Assembly: GCF_009756665.1 (NCBI RefSeq)
Contig: NZ_CP037953.1
Location: 682,001 to 746,000 of the forward strand
Direction: 5' to 3'
Source: Permianibacter aggregans
Lineage (GTDB): Bacteria; Pseudomonadota; Gammaproteobacteria; Enterobacterales; Permianibacteraceae
Length of the DNA: 64,000 nt
In this document: piece after piece, positions 47,696-56,429 of the stretch
Numbering within the stretch: position 1 is the first letter of the stretch
How the letters are laid out: the number at the start of each line of letters is the position of its first letter
The notes under the pieces: model-generated
Database searches by the model: none
What the model was told of the DNA's origin: nothing
Seen by the model: only the letters and a program-made list of their open reading frames with translations
Translations under genes and position numbers: made by a program

Positions 47696-48829
47696 ATGAG
47701 CGCCCCCCACCCTGCTTTGACGTTGACCGAGGAACTGATTCGCCGGCCTTCAGTGTCACCGGAAGATGCCGGCTGTCAGATCCTGATTGCCGAGCACCTG
47801 GCCCGACTCGGTTTTCACAACGAGCCGATGTTTTTTATCGACACCAATAATCTCTGGTCGGTGCATGGCAGCGAAGGGCCTCTGTTTGTCTTTGCTGGGC
47901 ATACCGATGTCGTGCCGCCCGGTCCGCTGGAAAAATGGACGACGCCGCCATTCGAACCGCATTACCGAGAGGGTTATTTGTTCGGACGCGGCGCGGCCGA
48001 TATGAAAGGCAGCATCGCCGCGTTTATTGTTGCGCTGGAGCAGTTCTTACAAAAACATCCCAATCCGAAAGGTCGCATCGCGTTGCTGATCACCAGCGAT
48101 GAAGAGGACAAATGGGTCAATGGCACCGTACGTGTTGTCGAAACGCTGATGCAGCGTGGTGAGAAACTCGATTGGTGTCTGGTCGGGGAACCATCAAGCA
48201 GTGAACGGCTCGGTGATGTCATCAAGATTGGCCGGCGCGGTTCGCTGACCGGCAATCTGATCGTGCACGGCAAACAAGGTCATGTCGCCTACCCACAACG
48301 CGCCGTCAACGCCATTCATCAGGCGCTGCCAGCGCTCGATGAGTTGGCGCAGATCGAGTGGGACCAGGGCAACGAACATTTCCCGCCGACCAGTCTGCAA
48401 ATCACCCGCGTCAACGGCGGACATGCCAACAACGTCATTCCCGGCGAAGTGAAAGTCGAATTCAATTTGCGATTTTGCACCGAGCAAACCGCTGACGGTA
48501 TTCAACAACGGGTACAGCATCTTTGTCATCGTCATAAACTCGATCATCAACTGGATTGGACGCTCTCAGGCGATCCATTCCTGACCGAAGGCGGCGCGTT
48601 GCTCGATGCCACGCGCGAAGCAATTCGAGAAGTCTGTGGTATTGAGACCGATGCAACCACGACCGGCGGCACTTCCGATGGCCGCTTTATTGCCAAAACC
48701 GGCGCCCAGGTGCTTGAACTCGGCCCCTGCAACACGACCATTCATCAAATCAACGAATGTGTCCGTGTCGAGGAGCTGATACAGTTGACCTCACTCTATG
48801 AGCGTATTCTCGAAAAACTGCTGACATGA
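47696..48829 (+). CDS. dapE: Succinyl-diaminopimelate desuccinylase
   Basis: The start MSAPHPALTLTEELIRRPSV at 47696 fits the family better than the in-frame ATG at 47654, which lies within the previous gene. The 377-aa M20A di-zinc hydrolase makes LL-diaminopimelate. Metal-binding residues are in FAGHTDVVPPG, FGRGAADMKGS and ITSDEED; the dimerisation domain (GRRGSLTGNLIVHGKQGHVAY) and a terminal His motif (CNTTIHQINE) are intact. Confidence 0.97.
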   Translation: MSAPHPALTLTEELIRRPSVSPEDAGCQILIAEHLARLGFHNEPMFFIDTNNLWSVHGSEGPLFVFAGHTDVVPPGPLEKWTTPPFEPHYREGYLFGRGAADMKGSIAAFIVALEQFLQKHPNPKGRIALLITSDEEDKWVNGTVRVVETLMQRGEKLDWCLVGEPSSSERLGDVIKIGRRGSLTGNLIVHGKQGHVAYPQRAVNAIHQALPALDELAQIEWDQGNEHFPPTSLQITRVNGGHANNVIPGEVKVEFNLRFCTEQTADGIQQRVQHLCHRHKLDHQLDWTLSGDPFLTEGGALLDATREAIREVCGIETDATTTGGTSDGRFIAKTGAQVLELGPCNTTIHQINECVRVEELIQLTSLYERILEKLLT

Positions 48830-49518
48830 GCCCCGATGTGCTGCTCGGTGTGAGCGACCGCCATCTCACCACCTGGACCGATCATCGTTTCGGTCAGGGC
48901 GTGCCTTGGCGCTTGCATCGCGATATGGTCAGCGACTGGCAGGCTATGCTTGAAGCAGCCAGCGCTGACGGTATATCGATCCTGCCGATCAGCACTTATC
49001 GCGACTTTTCCCGGCAAGCGCTGATCTTCAACGAGAAAGCCGAAGGCCGGCGCAGCGTTCACGATGATCACGGCCAGCGTCTGCAACGGGAAGCGTTTTC
49101 CGACGACGAGTGGCTGCACCGAATCCTGCGTTTCTCGGCGCTGCCAGGCTTGTCACGCCATCACTGGGGTACCGATCTCGACGTATTCGACGCCAACGCC
49201 GTGCATCAAGGTCACCGGCCGAAATTGGAACCCGATGAATTTTCCGGCGATGGTCCTTGCGTTGCGCTGAATGAATGGCTACAGGAAAACGCCGGCCGCT
49301 TTGGCTTCTTCCGACCATATCGCCTGGATTTGGGTGGCGTAGCACCCGAGCCATGGCATTTGAGTTATGCCCCAATCAGCCGTCATGCCGCCAACGACAT
49401 TCCGGTTGAACAGCTGGCGGCATTATTAACTGATACCTACGTAGCGTTTTGCTCTATTATTCTGCCGCAGTTACCGGCGCTCGTTGAACGTTACGCGCAA
49501 CGAATCAGTCCTCCTTGA
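48826..49518 (+). CDS. M15 family D-Ala-D-Ala carboxypeptidase
   Basis: A 230-aa protein with the VanY/M15 zinc site: His and Asp in LSRHHWGTDLDVFD, and the catalytic Glu plus third His in APEPWHLSY. STYRDFSRQALIFNEKAEG is also typical. Such enzymes trim the terminal D-Ala of peptidoglycan stems. No clear signal peptide is seen, so export is uncertain. The start overlaps the dapE stop by 4 nt, coupling a peptidoglycan-trimming gene to a diaminopimelate synthesis gene. Confidence 0.88.
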   Translation: MSPDVLLGVSDRHLTTWTDHRFGQGVPWRLHRDMVSDWQAMLEAASADGISILPISTYRDFSRQALIFNEKAEGRRSVHDDHGQRLQREAFSDDEWLHRILRFSALPGLSRHHWGTDLDVFDANAVHQGHRPKLEPDEFSGDGPCVALNEWLQENAGRFGFFRPYRLDLGGVAPEPWHLSYAPISRHAANDIPVEQLAALLTDTYVAFCSIILPQLPALVERYAQRISPP

Positions 49519-49543
49519 ACATCAATCAGAAGAATGGCCAGAC

Positions 49544-51325
49544 ATGAAAAATCTGCTGATCTGCACGCTGCTGTTTTCCGCTTCGGTATCGGCTATCGAA
49601 GCGCCACTGCCACCAGCCCTGCCTTGGCAAGGTGAAAGCGAAAAGCTGTTGAACGATGTACCGGCGGAATGGATAACCCCCGCCGAGCAAAGCCAGTTCG
49701 CGACGACGCCAAATTACGACGACACGATTGCCTATCTGCGTCGTTTGCAGCGTCAGTCGCCGCTGATTCAGATTCAGGAATTCGGTCGCAGCGCCCAAGG
49801 CCGCCCGTTGTTGCTGGTCATTGCCAGCAATAATCCGGAACCGTTATTGAACAAACGTTTGCGCTCGCCGAATGCCAGAGTATTGATCCAAGCGGGTATT
49901 CACGCCGGAGAGATCGACGGCAAAGACGCCGGTTTGATGCTGCTGCGCGATATCGCACTCGGCAAAAAAACCGCGTTGCTGGACAACAGCGATTTTTATT
50001 TTGTGCCGGTGTTCAATGTCGATGGTCATGAACGACGCGGCGGCAATAACCGGGTCAATCAGCGCGGCCCGAATGATATGGGCTGGCGCACGACGGCGCA
50101 GAATCTGAATCTGAATCGCGATTACATGAAAGCCGACAGCATCGAAATGCAGGCGATGCTGCGTCTGTTGCAGCGTCTAGACCCGGATGTCTATATCGAT
50201 GTCCATGTCACCGACGGCATCGATTATCAATACGACATCACGTACGGCTTCAATGATCGCTTCGCGGTGTCGCCACGCACCGCTGGCTGGTTGCGTACGC
50301 AATTGCAACCGGCGCTGGACAAAGCGCTGAAAAAAGCTGGCCACCTGCCAGGCCCGTTGATTTTCGCCAACAATAACCGCGATCTGTCCGAAGGCATCAG
50401 CGACTGGCATGCCAGCCCGCGTTTTTCCCATGGTTATGGTGATTTGCGTCATATGGCCTCAGTGCTGATCGAAAACCATTCATTGAAACCTTACAAGCAA
50501 CGCGTACTCGGCACCTACGTGTTGATCGAAAGCATTCTTGAAACGTCCGGCAAACACAAAGCCGCGCTGAAAACGGCGCGCGAAGGAGACAAAGCCCAAC
50601 GTCAGGAAAGTTTTGGTTTTCAGCATCAGGCCGATGAAGAGCGAGCGCGCAATATCGAATTTGCCGCCGTCAGCCATGAAAACTATGAATCACCGATTTC
50701 CGGCCGCCAGGAAATTCGCTGGACGGGTTTACCGATTAATCTGACGATCAAGCAAGTGCCGAGCAAACCAACGGCCTTTGTCACGACACCGAAAGCCTAT
50801 TGGCTGGATGCCGGCTGGACTGATGCGATTGAAGTGTTGAAGCGTCATGGCATTCGCTATGAAGAAATACGCCAACCGACCAAAAGAACCATGGAGTTCT
50901 ACCGGCTTGACGATTCGAAGATCGCCAGCAGCAATTTCGAAGGACGCACACTGGTTGATAGCGGTACGCCACGCATCGAAAGCCGTCAGCATGTGTTCAT
51001 GCCGGGCAGCATTCGGATCAGCACTGATCAGGAATTGAGTGCGCTGGTCGTCGCGTTGATGGAACCACAAAGCGAAGATTCGTTGTTCGCTTGGGGATAT
51101 TTTCTGCCAGTGTTGAACGCCACTGAATATATCGAAGGCTACGTCATTGAACCCTTGGCCGCGAAAATGCTCGCTGCCGATCCGGCCTTGCAGGCCGAAT
51201 TCAATGAAGCCTTGAAAGATGAAAGCTTTGCTGCTGATCCGCGCGCGCGTCTGCGCTGGTTTTATCAGCGCTCGCCGTATCAGGATGCGATGCATCGCTT
51301 GTATCCGGTTGGCATTGAGCGCTGA
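49544..51325 (+). CDS. Exported M14 family zinc carboxypeptidase
   Basis: The start at 49544 gives a clear signal peptide MKNLLICTLLFSASVSAIEA; the frame is open upstream to 49484. The 593-aa protein has a carboxypeptidase A-type domain at about 55-330. Zinc ligands His and Glu are in IQAGIHAGEIDGKDAG, the third His in YIDVHVTDGIDYQYDI; NLNLNRDYMKAD and IENHSLKPYKQR also fit. Residues 350-593 are an extra beta-rich region. Probably a periplasmic or secreted peptidase; it may act on peptides or on peptidoglycan-derived substrates. Confidence 0.88.
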   Translation: MKNLLICTLLFSASVSAIEAPLPPALPWQGESEKLLNDVPAEWITPAEQSQFATTPNYDDTIAYLRRLQRQSPLIQIQEFGRSAQGRPLLLVIASNNPEPLLNKRLRSPNARVLIQAGIHAGEIDGKDAGLMLLRDIALGKKTALLDNSDFYFVPVFNVDGHERRGGNNRVNQRGPNDMGWRTTAQNLNLNRDYMKADSIEMQAMLRLLQRLDPDVYIDVHVTDGIDYQYDITYGFNDRFAVSPRTAGWLRTQLQPALDKALKKAGHLPGPLIFANNNRDLSEGISDWHASPRFSHGYGDLRHMASVLIENHSLKPYKQRVLGTYVLIESILETSGKHKAALKTAREGDKAQRQESFGFQHQADEERARNIEFAAVSHENYESPISGRQEIRWTGLPINLTIKQVPSKPTAFVTTPKAYWLDAGWTDAIEVLKRHGIRYEEIRQPTKRTMEFYRLDDSKIASSNFEGRTLVDSGTPRIESRQHVFMPGSIRISTDQELSALVVALMEPQSEDSLFAWGYFLPVLNATEYIEGYVIEPLAAKMLAADPALQAEFNEALKDESFAADPRARLRWFYQRSPYQDAMHRLYPVGIER

Positions 51326-51378
51326 TGGCGCATCGAGCAGCTTGAACAGAAAACGACGAACGATTCAGGAGCAAGGCA

Positions 51379-51534
51379 ATGAGTCGATGGTTGTTGTTTT
51401 TATTGGCGCTGGGCATTTTGCTCGGCGCACTTTACCTGCTGCGTGACTGGGGCAAAACCGGCAAGCGCCATCAGCCGCCACCGCAGCTTCCGAATGACAA
51501 AGACCGCGCTAATTCGGACAAGAATACCGATTAG
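51379..51534 (+). CDS. Small single-pass membrane protein
   Basis: A 51-aa frame starting at ATG 51379 with AGGAG 7 nt upstream. It has an N-terminal hydrophobic helix (WLLFLLALGILLGALYLL, residues 4-21), then a basic, Pro-rich cytoplasmic or periplasmic tail (GKTGKRHQPPPQLPNDKD). I do not recognise the family. The good ribosome-binding site and membrane helix favour a real gene. It follows the M14 gene by 53 bp and may share its transcript. Confidence 0.65.
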   Translation: MSRWLLFLLALGILLGALYLLRDWGKTGKRHQPPPQLPNDKDRANSDKNTD

Positions 51535-51672
51535 CCTGTAAACTTTTCTGACGCCATAGTCGCTCTTGTGTCGCGCGTCACATGCGCGACTTGCCAGCCG
51601 CGAAAACTCATACCACACTTGAACAACTGGGCGCACCTTGCCCAGGTTTTGTGTTGATCAGGGAGTGCGGTC

Positions 51673-52458
51673 ATGGATTTGATGCGTTCACTCATTCTTG
51701 CACGCGAGTTTCTGCAACTGCGTAGCGAGTTTGATAAACATTTCGAGATTGTGCCGGCCACCACGCCGGATCTGGTCGAGGCCTGTTTCAAAGTGCGTTA
51801 TCGCGTTTACTGCGAAGAGCTGCGCTGGGAACCGCTGAACGACGAAAAGCTTGAGTACGATCAGTTTGATGAACACGCGCTTCATATTCTTTTACGAAGC
51901 AAACGCCTGAATGAGTTTGTCGGTTGCATTCGATTGATTCGCTGCAATCCCGATCGACCGTTCGATCGATTACCGATTGAGCTCTCCTGTTTTCATACCT
52001 TGGATTATCGTCTGCTGGAAAATTTGGCGATTCCTCGCACCGCAATGGCCGAAGTTTCTCGTTTGGCGGTTGACAGCCGATTCCGTCGCCGTAAAGGCGA
52101 ATTCGTTCGTCCGGTCGGCTTGAGCGATGAGGATTACGGTTCGCTGGCGAAACCGCGTTTCCCGTTTATTCCGGTGGGGCTTTATCTGGCGATGCTGGAA
52201 TCAGCACAAATCCACGGCATCGATACCCTGTATATGCTGACCGAGCCGTGGTTGGTGCAGCACTTGCGCCGACTTGGCATTCGTATTGAACCGATTGGTG
52301 GTGCGATTACTCATCATGGTGAACGAATACCATCGCTGATGAGTGTAGGCGTCACCATCCGTTCGCTGCATTTGCTGGTGCGGCCGCTGTTCAACAGTAT
52401 CTCCACGACCGTGCATGCGGCTTACCAGGTGCCGCACGAATGGCGAATGGCCGTTTGA
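51673..52458 (+). CDS. PEP-CTERM/exosortase-associated acyltransferase
   Basis: A 261-aa GNAT-fold protein. FEIVPATTPDLVEACFKVRYRVYC is the conserved opening of the exosortase-system-associated acyltransferase family (related to autoinducer synthases). FVGCIRLIR, AMAEVSRLAVDSRFRRRKGE and ALYL-like GLYLAMLESAQIHGIDTLYM follow. The family is usually encoded near exosortases and exopolysaccharide clusters, but no exosortase or PEP-CTERM protein is in this window. Upstream spacing is 138 bp; a shared terminator lies between it and ompA. Substrate unknown. Confidence 0.82.
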   Translation: MDLMRSLILAREFLQLRSEFDKHFEIVPATTPDLVEACFKVRYRVYCEELRWEPLNDEKLEYDQFDEHALHILLRSKRLNEFVGCIRLIRCNPDRPFDRLPIELSCFHTLDYRLLENLAIPRTAMAEVSRLAVDSRFRRRKGEFVRPVGLSDEDYGSLAKPRFPFIPVGLYLAMLESAQIHGIDTLYMLTEPWLVQHLRRLGIRIEPIGGAITHHGERIPSLMSVGVTIRSLHLLVRPLFNSISTTVHAAYQVPHEWRMAV

Positions 52459-52489
52459 TTAGCGCTGACCACACGAGAGATTCATAATG

Positions 52490-52518
52490 AAAAACGCCGG
52501 CTGAATGCCGGCGTTTTT
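52490..52518. terminator. Bidirectional terminator
   Basis: AAAAACGCCGGC-TGAAT-GCCGGCGTTTTT, a perfect 12-bp stem with A-run and T-run. It lies between the convergent acyltransferase and ompA genes, so it serves both. Confidence 0.92.
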
Positions 52519-52533
52519 GCTTTGACTAGGTGG

Positions 52534-53589
52534 TTATTTGCGAACGATTTCTTCGATTTCCGCCACGACGCGGCGATTCAAAGAACGACCTTCGGCCGTA
52601 TCATTGCTGGCCACCGGACGGCTTTCACCGTAACCGACTGCTTTCACGCGCTCTGCGGCAATGCCTTTGCTGACAACGGCCATCGCGACACTTTGCGCCC
52701 GACGCTCAGACAACCATTGGTTGTATTTGTCGGCACCATCAGAAGAAGTATGGCCTTCGATAACGACATTGGTTTGCGGATAGCGGGTCATGAATGCCAC
52801 CAGCTCGTCGATATCGGCCATGGTTTCCGGTTTGATATTGGAGCTGTTGGTGTCGAACAGCACGCGCAATTGGATCGAGATTTTCTTGGCACAACCAACA
52901 TCATCCACTTCGGCATTCGCTGGCGTATCCGGGCATTGATCCAGGCTGTTGACGACGCCATCTTTATCGTCATCTTTGGGCGCAGGAGGGGCGACTGGTG
53001 TTGGCGCGGGCGCGGGTGTTGGTGCTGGTTCTACTACCGGCTCTGGTTCCGGTGCTGGTGCCGGTTTGTTGCCACCCCCGAATGCATAACTGAAACCAGT
53101 CCAGAACTGTGATTCGCTGCGGTCATCCGTTGAGCGGCTGTGATTCAGCTCAATACGCCAGGCAAAGTTTTCCGTGAAATGCGCTTTCAAACCGGCGCCA
53201 AGTTGAAAGCCGCCATACGAATCGTCCAAACCGTTGTCTGCATCGTACTCTCGTCCGTAAACCCCCAACAACCAGTAAGGGACAATACCCGGACGAGAAG
53301 TCGAGATATGATAAAGACCGCGCAGGGCGATGGTGTCGACATCAGCGCCAATGGAAGTCCCTGCCACTGTAGTGGAATGCATTGAGCCCAATAATTCAAA
53401 CGCTAATTCATCGGTGGCGTAATAGCTCAAGCCGAGAAACCTGGTGTCAAGGTCCTGATCCAATGGCGTAGCGTCATCATAATCCGACCAGCCATAACCA
53501 ATTACCGGCTCCCAGGCTCCCTCAGTTGCAACAGCCGAGAATGCGGCGCTTGCCAGCGCGACGGCCAACATGGTTTTTCTTGCCTTCAT
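52534..53589 (-). CDS. OmpA family outer membrane protein
   Basis: A 351-aa protein. A signal peptide (MLAVALASAAFSAVA) precedes an eight-strand barrel at about 25-170 (WEPVIGYGWSDYDD to FWTGFSYAFGGG). A Pro/Ala/Glu-rich linker spans 173-205, followed by a TSP3-like calcium-binding segment (DDDKDGVVNSLDQCPDTPANA). The C-terminal OmpA domain at about 240-345 binds peptidoglycan, with NVVIEGHTSSDGADKYNQWL and GYGESRPVASNDTAEGRSLN. It links outer membrane and cell wall. Terminator downstream at 52490-52518. Confidence 0.95.
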   Translation of the reverse strand: MKARKTMLAVALASAAFSAVATEGAWEPVIGYGWSDYDDATPLDQDLDTRFLGLSYYATDELAFELLGSMHSTTVAGTSIGADVDTIALRGLYHISTSRPGIVPYWLLGVYGREYDADNGLDDSYGGFQLGAGLKAHFTENFAWRIELNHSRSTDDRSESQFWTGFSYAFGGGNKPAPAPEPEPVVEPAPTPAPAPTPVAPPAPKDDDKDGVVNSLDQCPDTPANAEVDDVGCAKKISIQLRVLFDTNSSNIKPETMADIDELVAFMTRYPQTNVVIEGHTSSDGADKYNQWLSERRAQSVAMAVVSKGIAAERVKAVGYGESRPVASNDTAEGRSLNRRVVAEIEEIVRK

Positions 53590-53671
53590 TGTTTGCTCCT
53601 TGTTCCTTGTATCGATGTTACTTATCGATTTTTGTGCTCGGACCAGTCTCCGGCGAGGTGCCTAGTAAAGC

Positions 53672-53701
53672 AAAGGCTGATTGATCATTCAATCAGCCTT
53701 T
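53672..53701. terminator. Hairpin between ompA and phaB
   Basis: A 13-bp perfect stem (53672-53684 with 53689-53701, arm AAAGGCTGATTGA) with a 4-nt loop. It lies 63 bp downstream of the phaB stop on the minus strand, with an A/T-rich edge. Likely the phaB terminator. Confidence 0.8.
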
Positions 53702-53763
53702 GTCCAATCAAGCGCTTGATGCGACGCAGCAAACCTATTACACGTCGCTCACGCAGACATACA

Positions 53764-54510
53764 TCAGAACATATGCTGACCGCCGTTGACGGCCAAATTG
53801 GCGCCGGTGATGAAACCGGAGGTATCGTCGATCAGAAAGGCGACAGCGCGGGCGATTTCTTCCGGCTCGCCAAGACGCCCCACCGGAATGCCTTTGATGA
53901 TTTCGGCACGGATTTCGTCCGGCACTGCCATGACCATTTTGGTTGCGATATAACCCGGTGAAACCGTATTGACGGTGACGCCCTTGCGCGCCACTTCCTG
54001 CGCCAAGGCCTTGGTAAATCCATGGATACCGGACTTGGCCGCGGCGTAATTGGTCTGCCCCAGCTGGCCTTTCTGGGCGTTGACCGACGAGACGTTGACG
54101 ATGCGGCCAAACGTGCGATCGACCATGCCATTGATGACATGGCGGGTCATGTTGAACACGGAGTCCAGGTTGGAAGTCAGCACTGCGTCCCATTGCTCCT
54201 TGCTCATTTTGCGCAGCGTGCTGTCGCGGGTAATGCCGGCGTTGTTAACCAGAATATCGATCGGCCCCAGCATTTCTTCGACTTCTGCCACACAGCGGCC
54301 GCAGCTATCAAAATCGCGGACATCACCGAAGCTGATCGCGATGTTGAAGCCTGCGGCTTTCTGCTCGGCCTGCCAGGCACGCGCTTTTTCATGATCACCA
54401 CCGCTGTTATAACCTGCCGCCACCTGATAGCCGATTTTTGCCAGTTGCTGGCAAATCGCCGTGCCAATTCCACCCGTACCACCAGTCACCAAAGCCACTC
54501 GTTTAGTCAT
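53764..54510 (-). CDS. phaB: Acetoacetyl-CoA reductase (PhaB-type SDR)
   Basis: The start at 54510 (MTKRVALVTGGTGGIG) has GGGAG upstream. The 248-aa short-chain dehydrogenase has the Rossmann motif TGGTGGIG, the NNAG motif in DILVNNAGITRDSTLRK, Ser in NVSSVNAQKGQLGQ, and Tyr-Lys in NYAAAKSGIHGFTKAL. The latter, with SPGYIATKMVMAVP, is typical of PhaB. It reduces acetoacetyl-CoA to (R)-3-hydroxybutyryl-CoA with NADPH, for polyhydroxybutyrate. No phaA or phaC is adjacent, so the polymer pathway must be encoded elsewhere if present; FabG is the close alternative. Confidence 0.85.
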   Translation of the reverse strand: MTKRVALVTGGTGGIGTAICQQLAKIGYQVAAGYNSGGDHEKARAWQAEQKAAGFNIAISFGDVRDFDSCGRCVAEVEEMLGPIDILVNNAGITRDSTLRKMSKEQWDAVLTSNLDSVFNMTRHVINGMVDRTFGRIVNVSSVNAQKGQLGQTNYAAAKSGIHGFTKALAQEVARKGVTVNTVSPGYIATKMVMAVPDEIRAEIIKGIPVGRLGEPEEIARAVAFLIDDTSGFITGANLAVNGGQHMF

Positions 54511-54765
54511 GGATGCTTCTCCCTGTTGAAAATCACTATTGCGCACGAATTCACTGAACTTCGTCTTTCATCATAAAGAAATGCTGCTACACCAGCTACC
54601 ACTGATAGCAAATTCGTCTTTTCCCCATTCCGTTACCCAGCGCAAGCGTGATTCGATGCGCAAATCTCGCTGGCCACGGCACACATTTGCCATTCTCGAT
54701 CACCTGTTCGGATCGGCTCCGGTACAATGCGGCCTCACCCGAATCGGTACAAGGAACAAGAATTC

Positions 54766-55314
54766 ATGAAAACTTATCTGGTGTTGTTGCTACTGCCTTT
54801 GTTCGCCGCCTGTGCAGCCAAGCCCACGCACATTCTGGTTGACCCGGCCGTCAACGCGGTTAGCCGCAATATCGGCAATAACGTCGCCGTCAACGTTACC
54901 GTCTCCAATGATCCGGCAATGAGCCCGTTGCAGGAAAAACAGCATCGCTTCCCTCTGCAACGCAGCGTTGCTGACGCCACCCGGGAAAAACTGATGCGCG
55001 AGCTGCAAGCAATGGGCTTTCGTATAGACCCCTACGCCAGCCGCCAGCTTGAAGTGCAAATCGCAACGGCCGAGCACACAATTACCGACAAAACCTTGAA
55101 AGACGAAATCACCGCCCACGTCGTCATGCAGTTTTCCGCAACGACCGAATTCGGTAACCTGACCCGCAAATTCACCGATAACCGGATGCAGGAAGTGGGC
55201 ATCGACGCCAACCTTGGCGAAGCCAGCGCGGTGCTGAACCAAAGCGTCGGTCATGTACTGAGCCGTGCGATCAATGATCCGGAACTGCTGCAATTTCTGA
55301 CCCGGCAATACTGA
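54766..55314 (+). CDS. YajG-like lipoprotein
   Basis: The start at 54766 has AAGGA upstream. A signal peptide (MKTYLVLLLLPLFAACAAK) has a FAAC lipobox with Cys16, so the mature protein is lipid-anchored. The 182-aa product matches the YajG family in layout: a conserved N-terminus (ILVDPAVNAVSRNIGNNVAV), then DATREKLMRELQAMGFRIDP and NQSVGHVLSRAINDPELLQFL. Its role is unknown; in enterobacteria yajG sits near ampG, but here it is alone. An upstream promoter could lie within the 255 bp between the divergent phaB and this gene. Confidence 0.8.
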   Translation: MKTYLVLLLLPLFAACAAKPTHILVDPAVNAVSRNIGNNVAVNVTVSNDPAMSPLQEKQHRFPLQRSVADATREKLMRELQAMGFRIDPYASRQLEVQIATAEHTITDKTLKDEITAHVVMQFSATTEFGNLTRKFTDNRMQEVGIDANLGEASAVLNQSVGHVLSRAINDPELLQFLTRQY

Positions 55315-55606
55315 ACCGCCGTGCCGGCGCCGACTTGAAATTTTTCGGATAGCTTCTACGCTTAAGTTACGCGCGATGCCGTAGCTCTGCATCGCCAACC
55401 GATTTCCACAAGGCGCTGTTCCACACGTTGGGCAACGCTTTTTTTTTTGCCTACTGTGTAGCAAGCTTGCTGTGAGTTTCTTTCCGCATCGGTTGATGGC
55501 AGAACTGTTAATTTCGTACAGTTCCGATTCATCCAGTATTTGCTATGCTTGTCGGCATCGTGTCCGCAACACGAAAAAACAATCGAACCACCTTTGGAGC
55601 CCTCCC
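55315..55606. other. Spacer between yajG-like gene and barrel protein gene
   Basis: About 290 bp with no recognisable gene. It includes a run of ten Ts near 55440 after a GC-rich stretch, which might end the upstream transcript, and the promoter of the downstream gene. No RNA gene seen. Confidence 0.4.
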
Positions 55607-56374
55607 ATGCGTCGCATTGCCCTGCTCGCCAGCGCCATTGCCATACTCTGCAGCCAAGCCCAGGCCGACACGCTGGGCATCCATGCCGGTTACGGCAATT
55701 GGAATCAGGATGTCAGCGGTATCGTGCAATTGGATGGCAGCGCCGATCAACCTGGTTTTATTGATCGCATCGATCTGCAAAATACCCTCGGCCACGACTC
55801 CACGGATGGCGCCATGCTGTGGCTGGCGTTTGAACATCCGGTGCCCTTTTTGCCGAACGTCAAACTGGCGCGCACTGAAGCCGATTCGGCTGCCCGTACC
55901 GTACTGACCACCGGCATCGATTACGGTGATATTTCGATTCCCGTCAGCACCACGGTCAATAGCCAAGTGGATTTAAGCCATACCGATTACGTGCTGTACT
56001 ACGAATTGCTCGATAACTGGTTCGAGCTGGATTTGGGTGTCGATGTCAAACAATTCGACGGCGTCGCCAGCATCAGCGGCGCTGGTCAAAGCGAGTTCGA
56101 AGAGTTTGACGATTATGTACCGTTTCTCTACACCAGCTTCAATTTCAATCTGCCGTTGACCGGCCTGAAAGTCGGCGGTGAATACAGCGGCATCAGTGCT
56201 GGCGGTGCTCGCGGTCAGGATTACCGGGTGCGTATCGGTTATGAATTTTCCTTCGGTCTTGGCATTGAAGCAGGCCAGCGTCATCTGACCCTGGAAGCCG
56301 ACGACAGCGACGAAGAGTTCACGGGCGATATCGAGTTCAAAGGCACTTATATCGCTGCGACTTATCATTTCTGA
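55607..56374 (+). CDS. TIGR04219-type outer membrane beta-barrel protein
   Basis: The start at 55607 follows TTGGAG. A signal peptide (MRRIALLASAIAILCSQAQA) is cleaved before DTLGIHAGYGNW, the family's typical opening. The 255-aa protein has alternating strands with acidic loops (FIDRIDLQNTLGHD, HTDYVLYYELLDNWFELDLG, FSFGLGIEAGQRHLTLE) and ends in the aromatic-terminated strand YIAATYHF, the BAM recognition signature. Probably a small outer-membrane barrel of unknown role. Strong terminator immediately after. Confidence 0.85.
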   Translation: MRRIALLASAIAILCSQAQADTLGIHAGYGNWNQDVSGIVQLDGSADQPGFIDRIDLQNTLGHDSTDGAMLWLAFEHPVPFLPNVKLARTEADSAARTVLTTGIDYGDISIPVSTTVNSQVDLSHTDYVLYYELLDNWFELDLGVDVKQFDGVASISGAGQSEFEEFDDYVPFLYTSFNFNLPLTGLKVGGEYSGISAGGARGQDYRVRIGYEFSFGLGIEAGQRHLTLEADDSDEEFTGDIEFKGTYIAATYHF

Positions 56375-56391
56375 GCGATTATTCGACTGAC

Positions 56392-56420
56392 AAAAAAGCC
56401 CGCTTACGCGGGCTTTTTTT
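56392..56420. terminator. Bidirectional terminator
   Basis: AAAAAAGCCCGC-TTAC-GCGGGCTTTTTTT. It lies 17 bp past the barrel gene stop and 9 bp before the stop of the convergent HDOD gene, so it can serve both. Confidence 0.92.
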
Positions 56421-56429
56421 ACGATGCAA

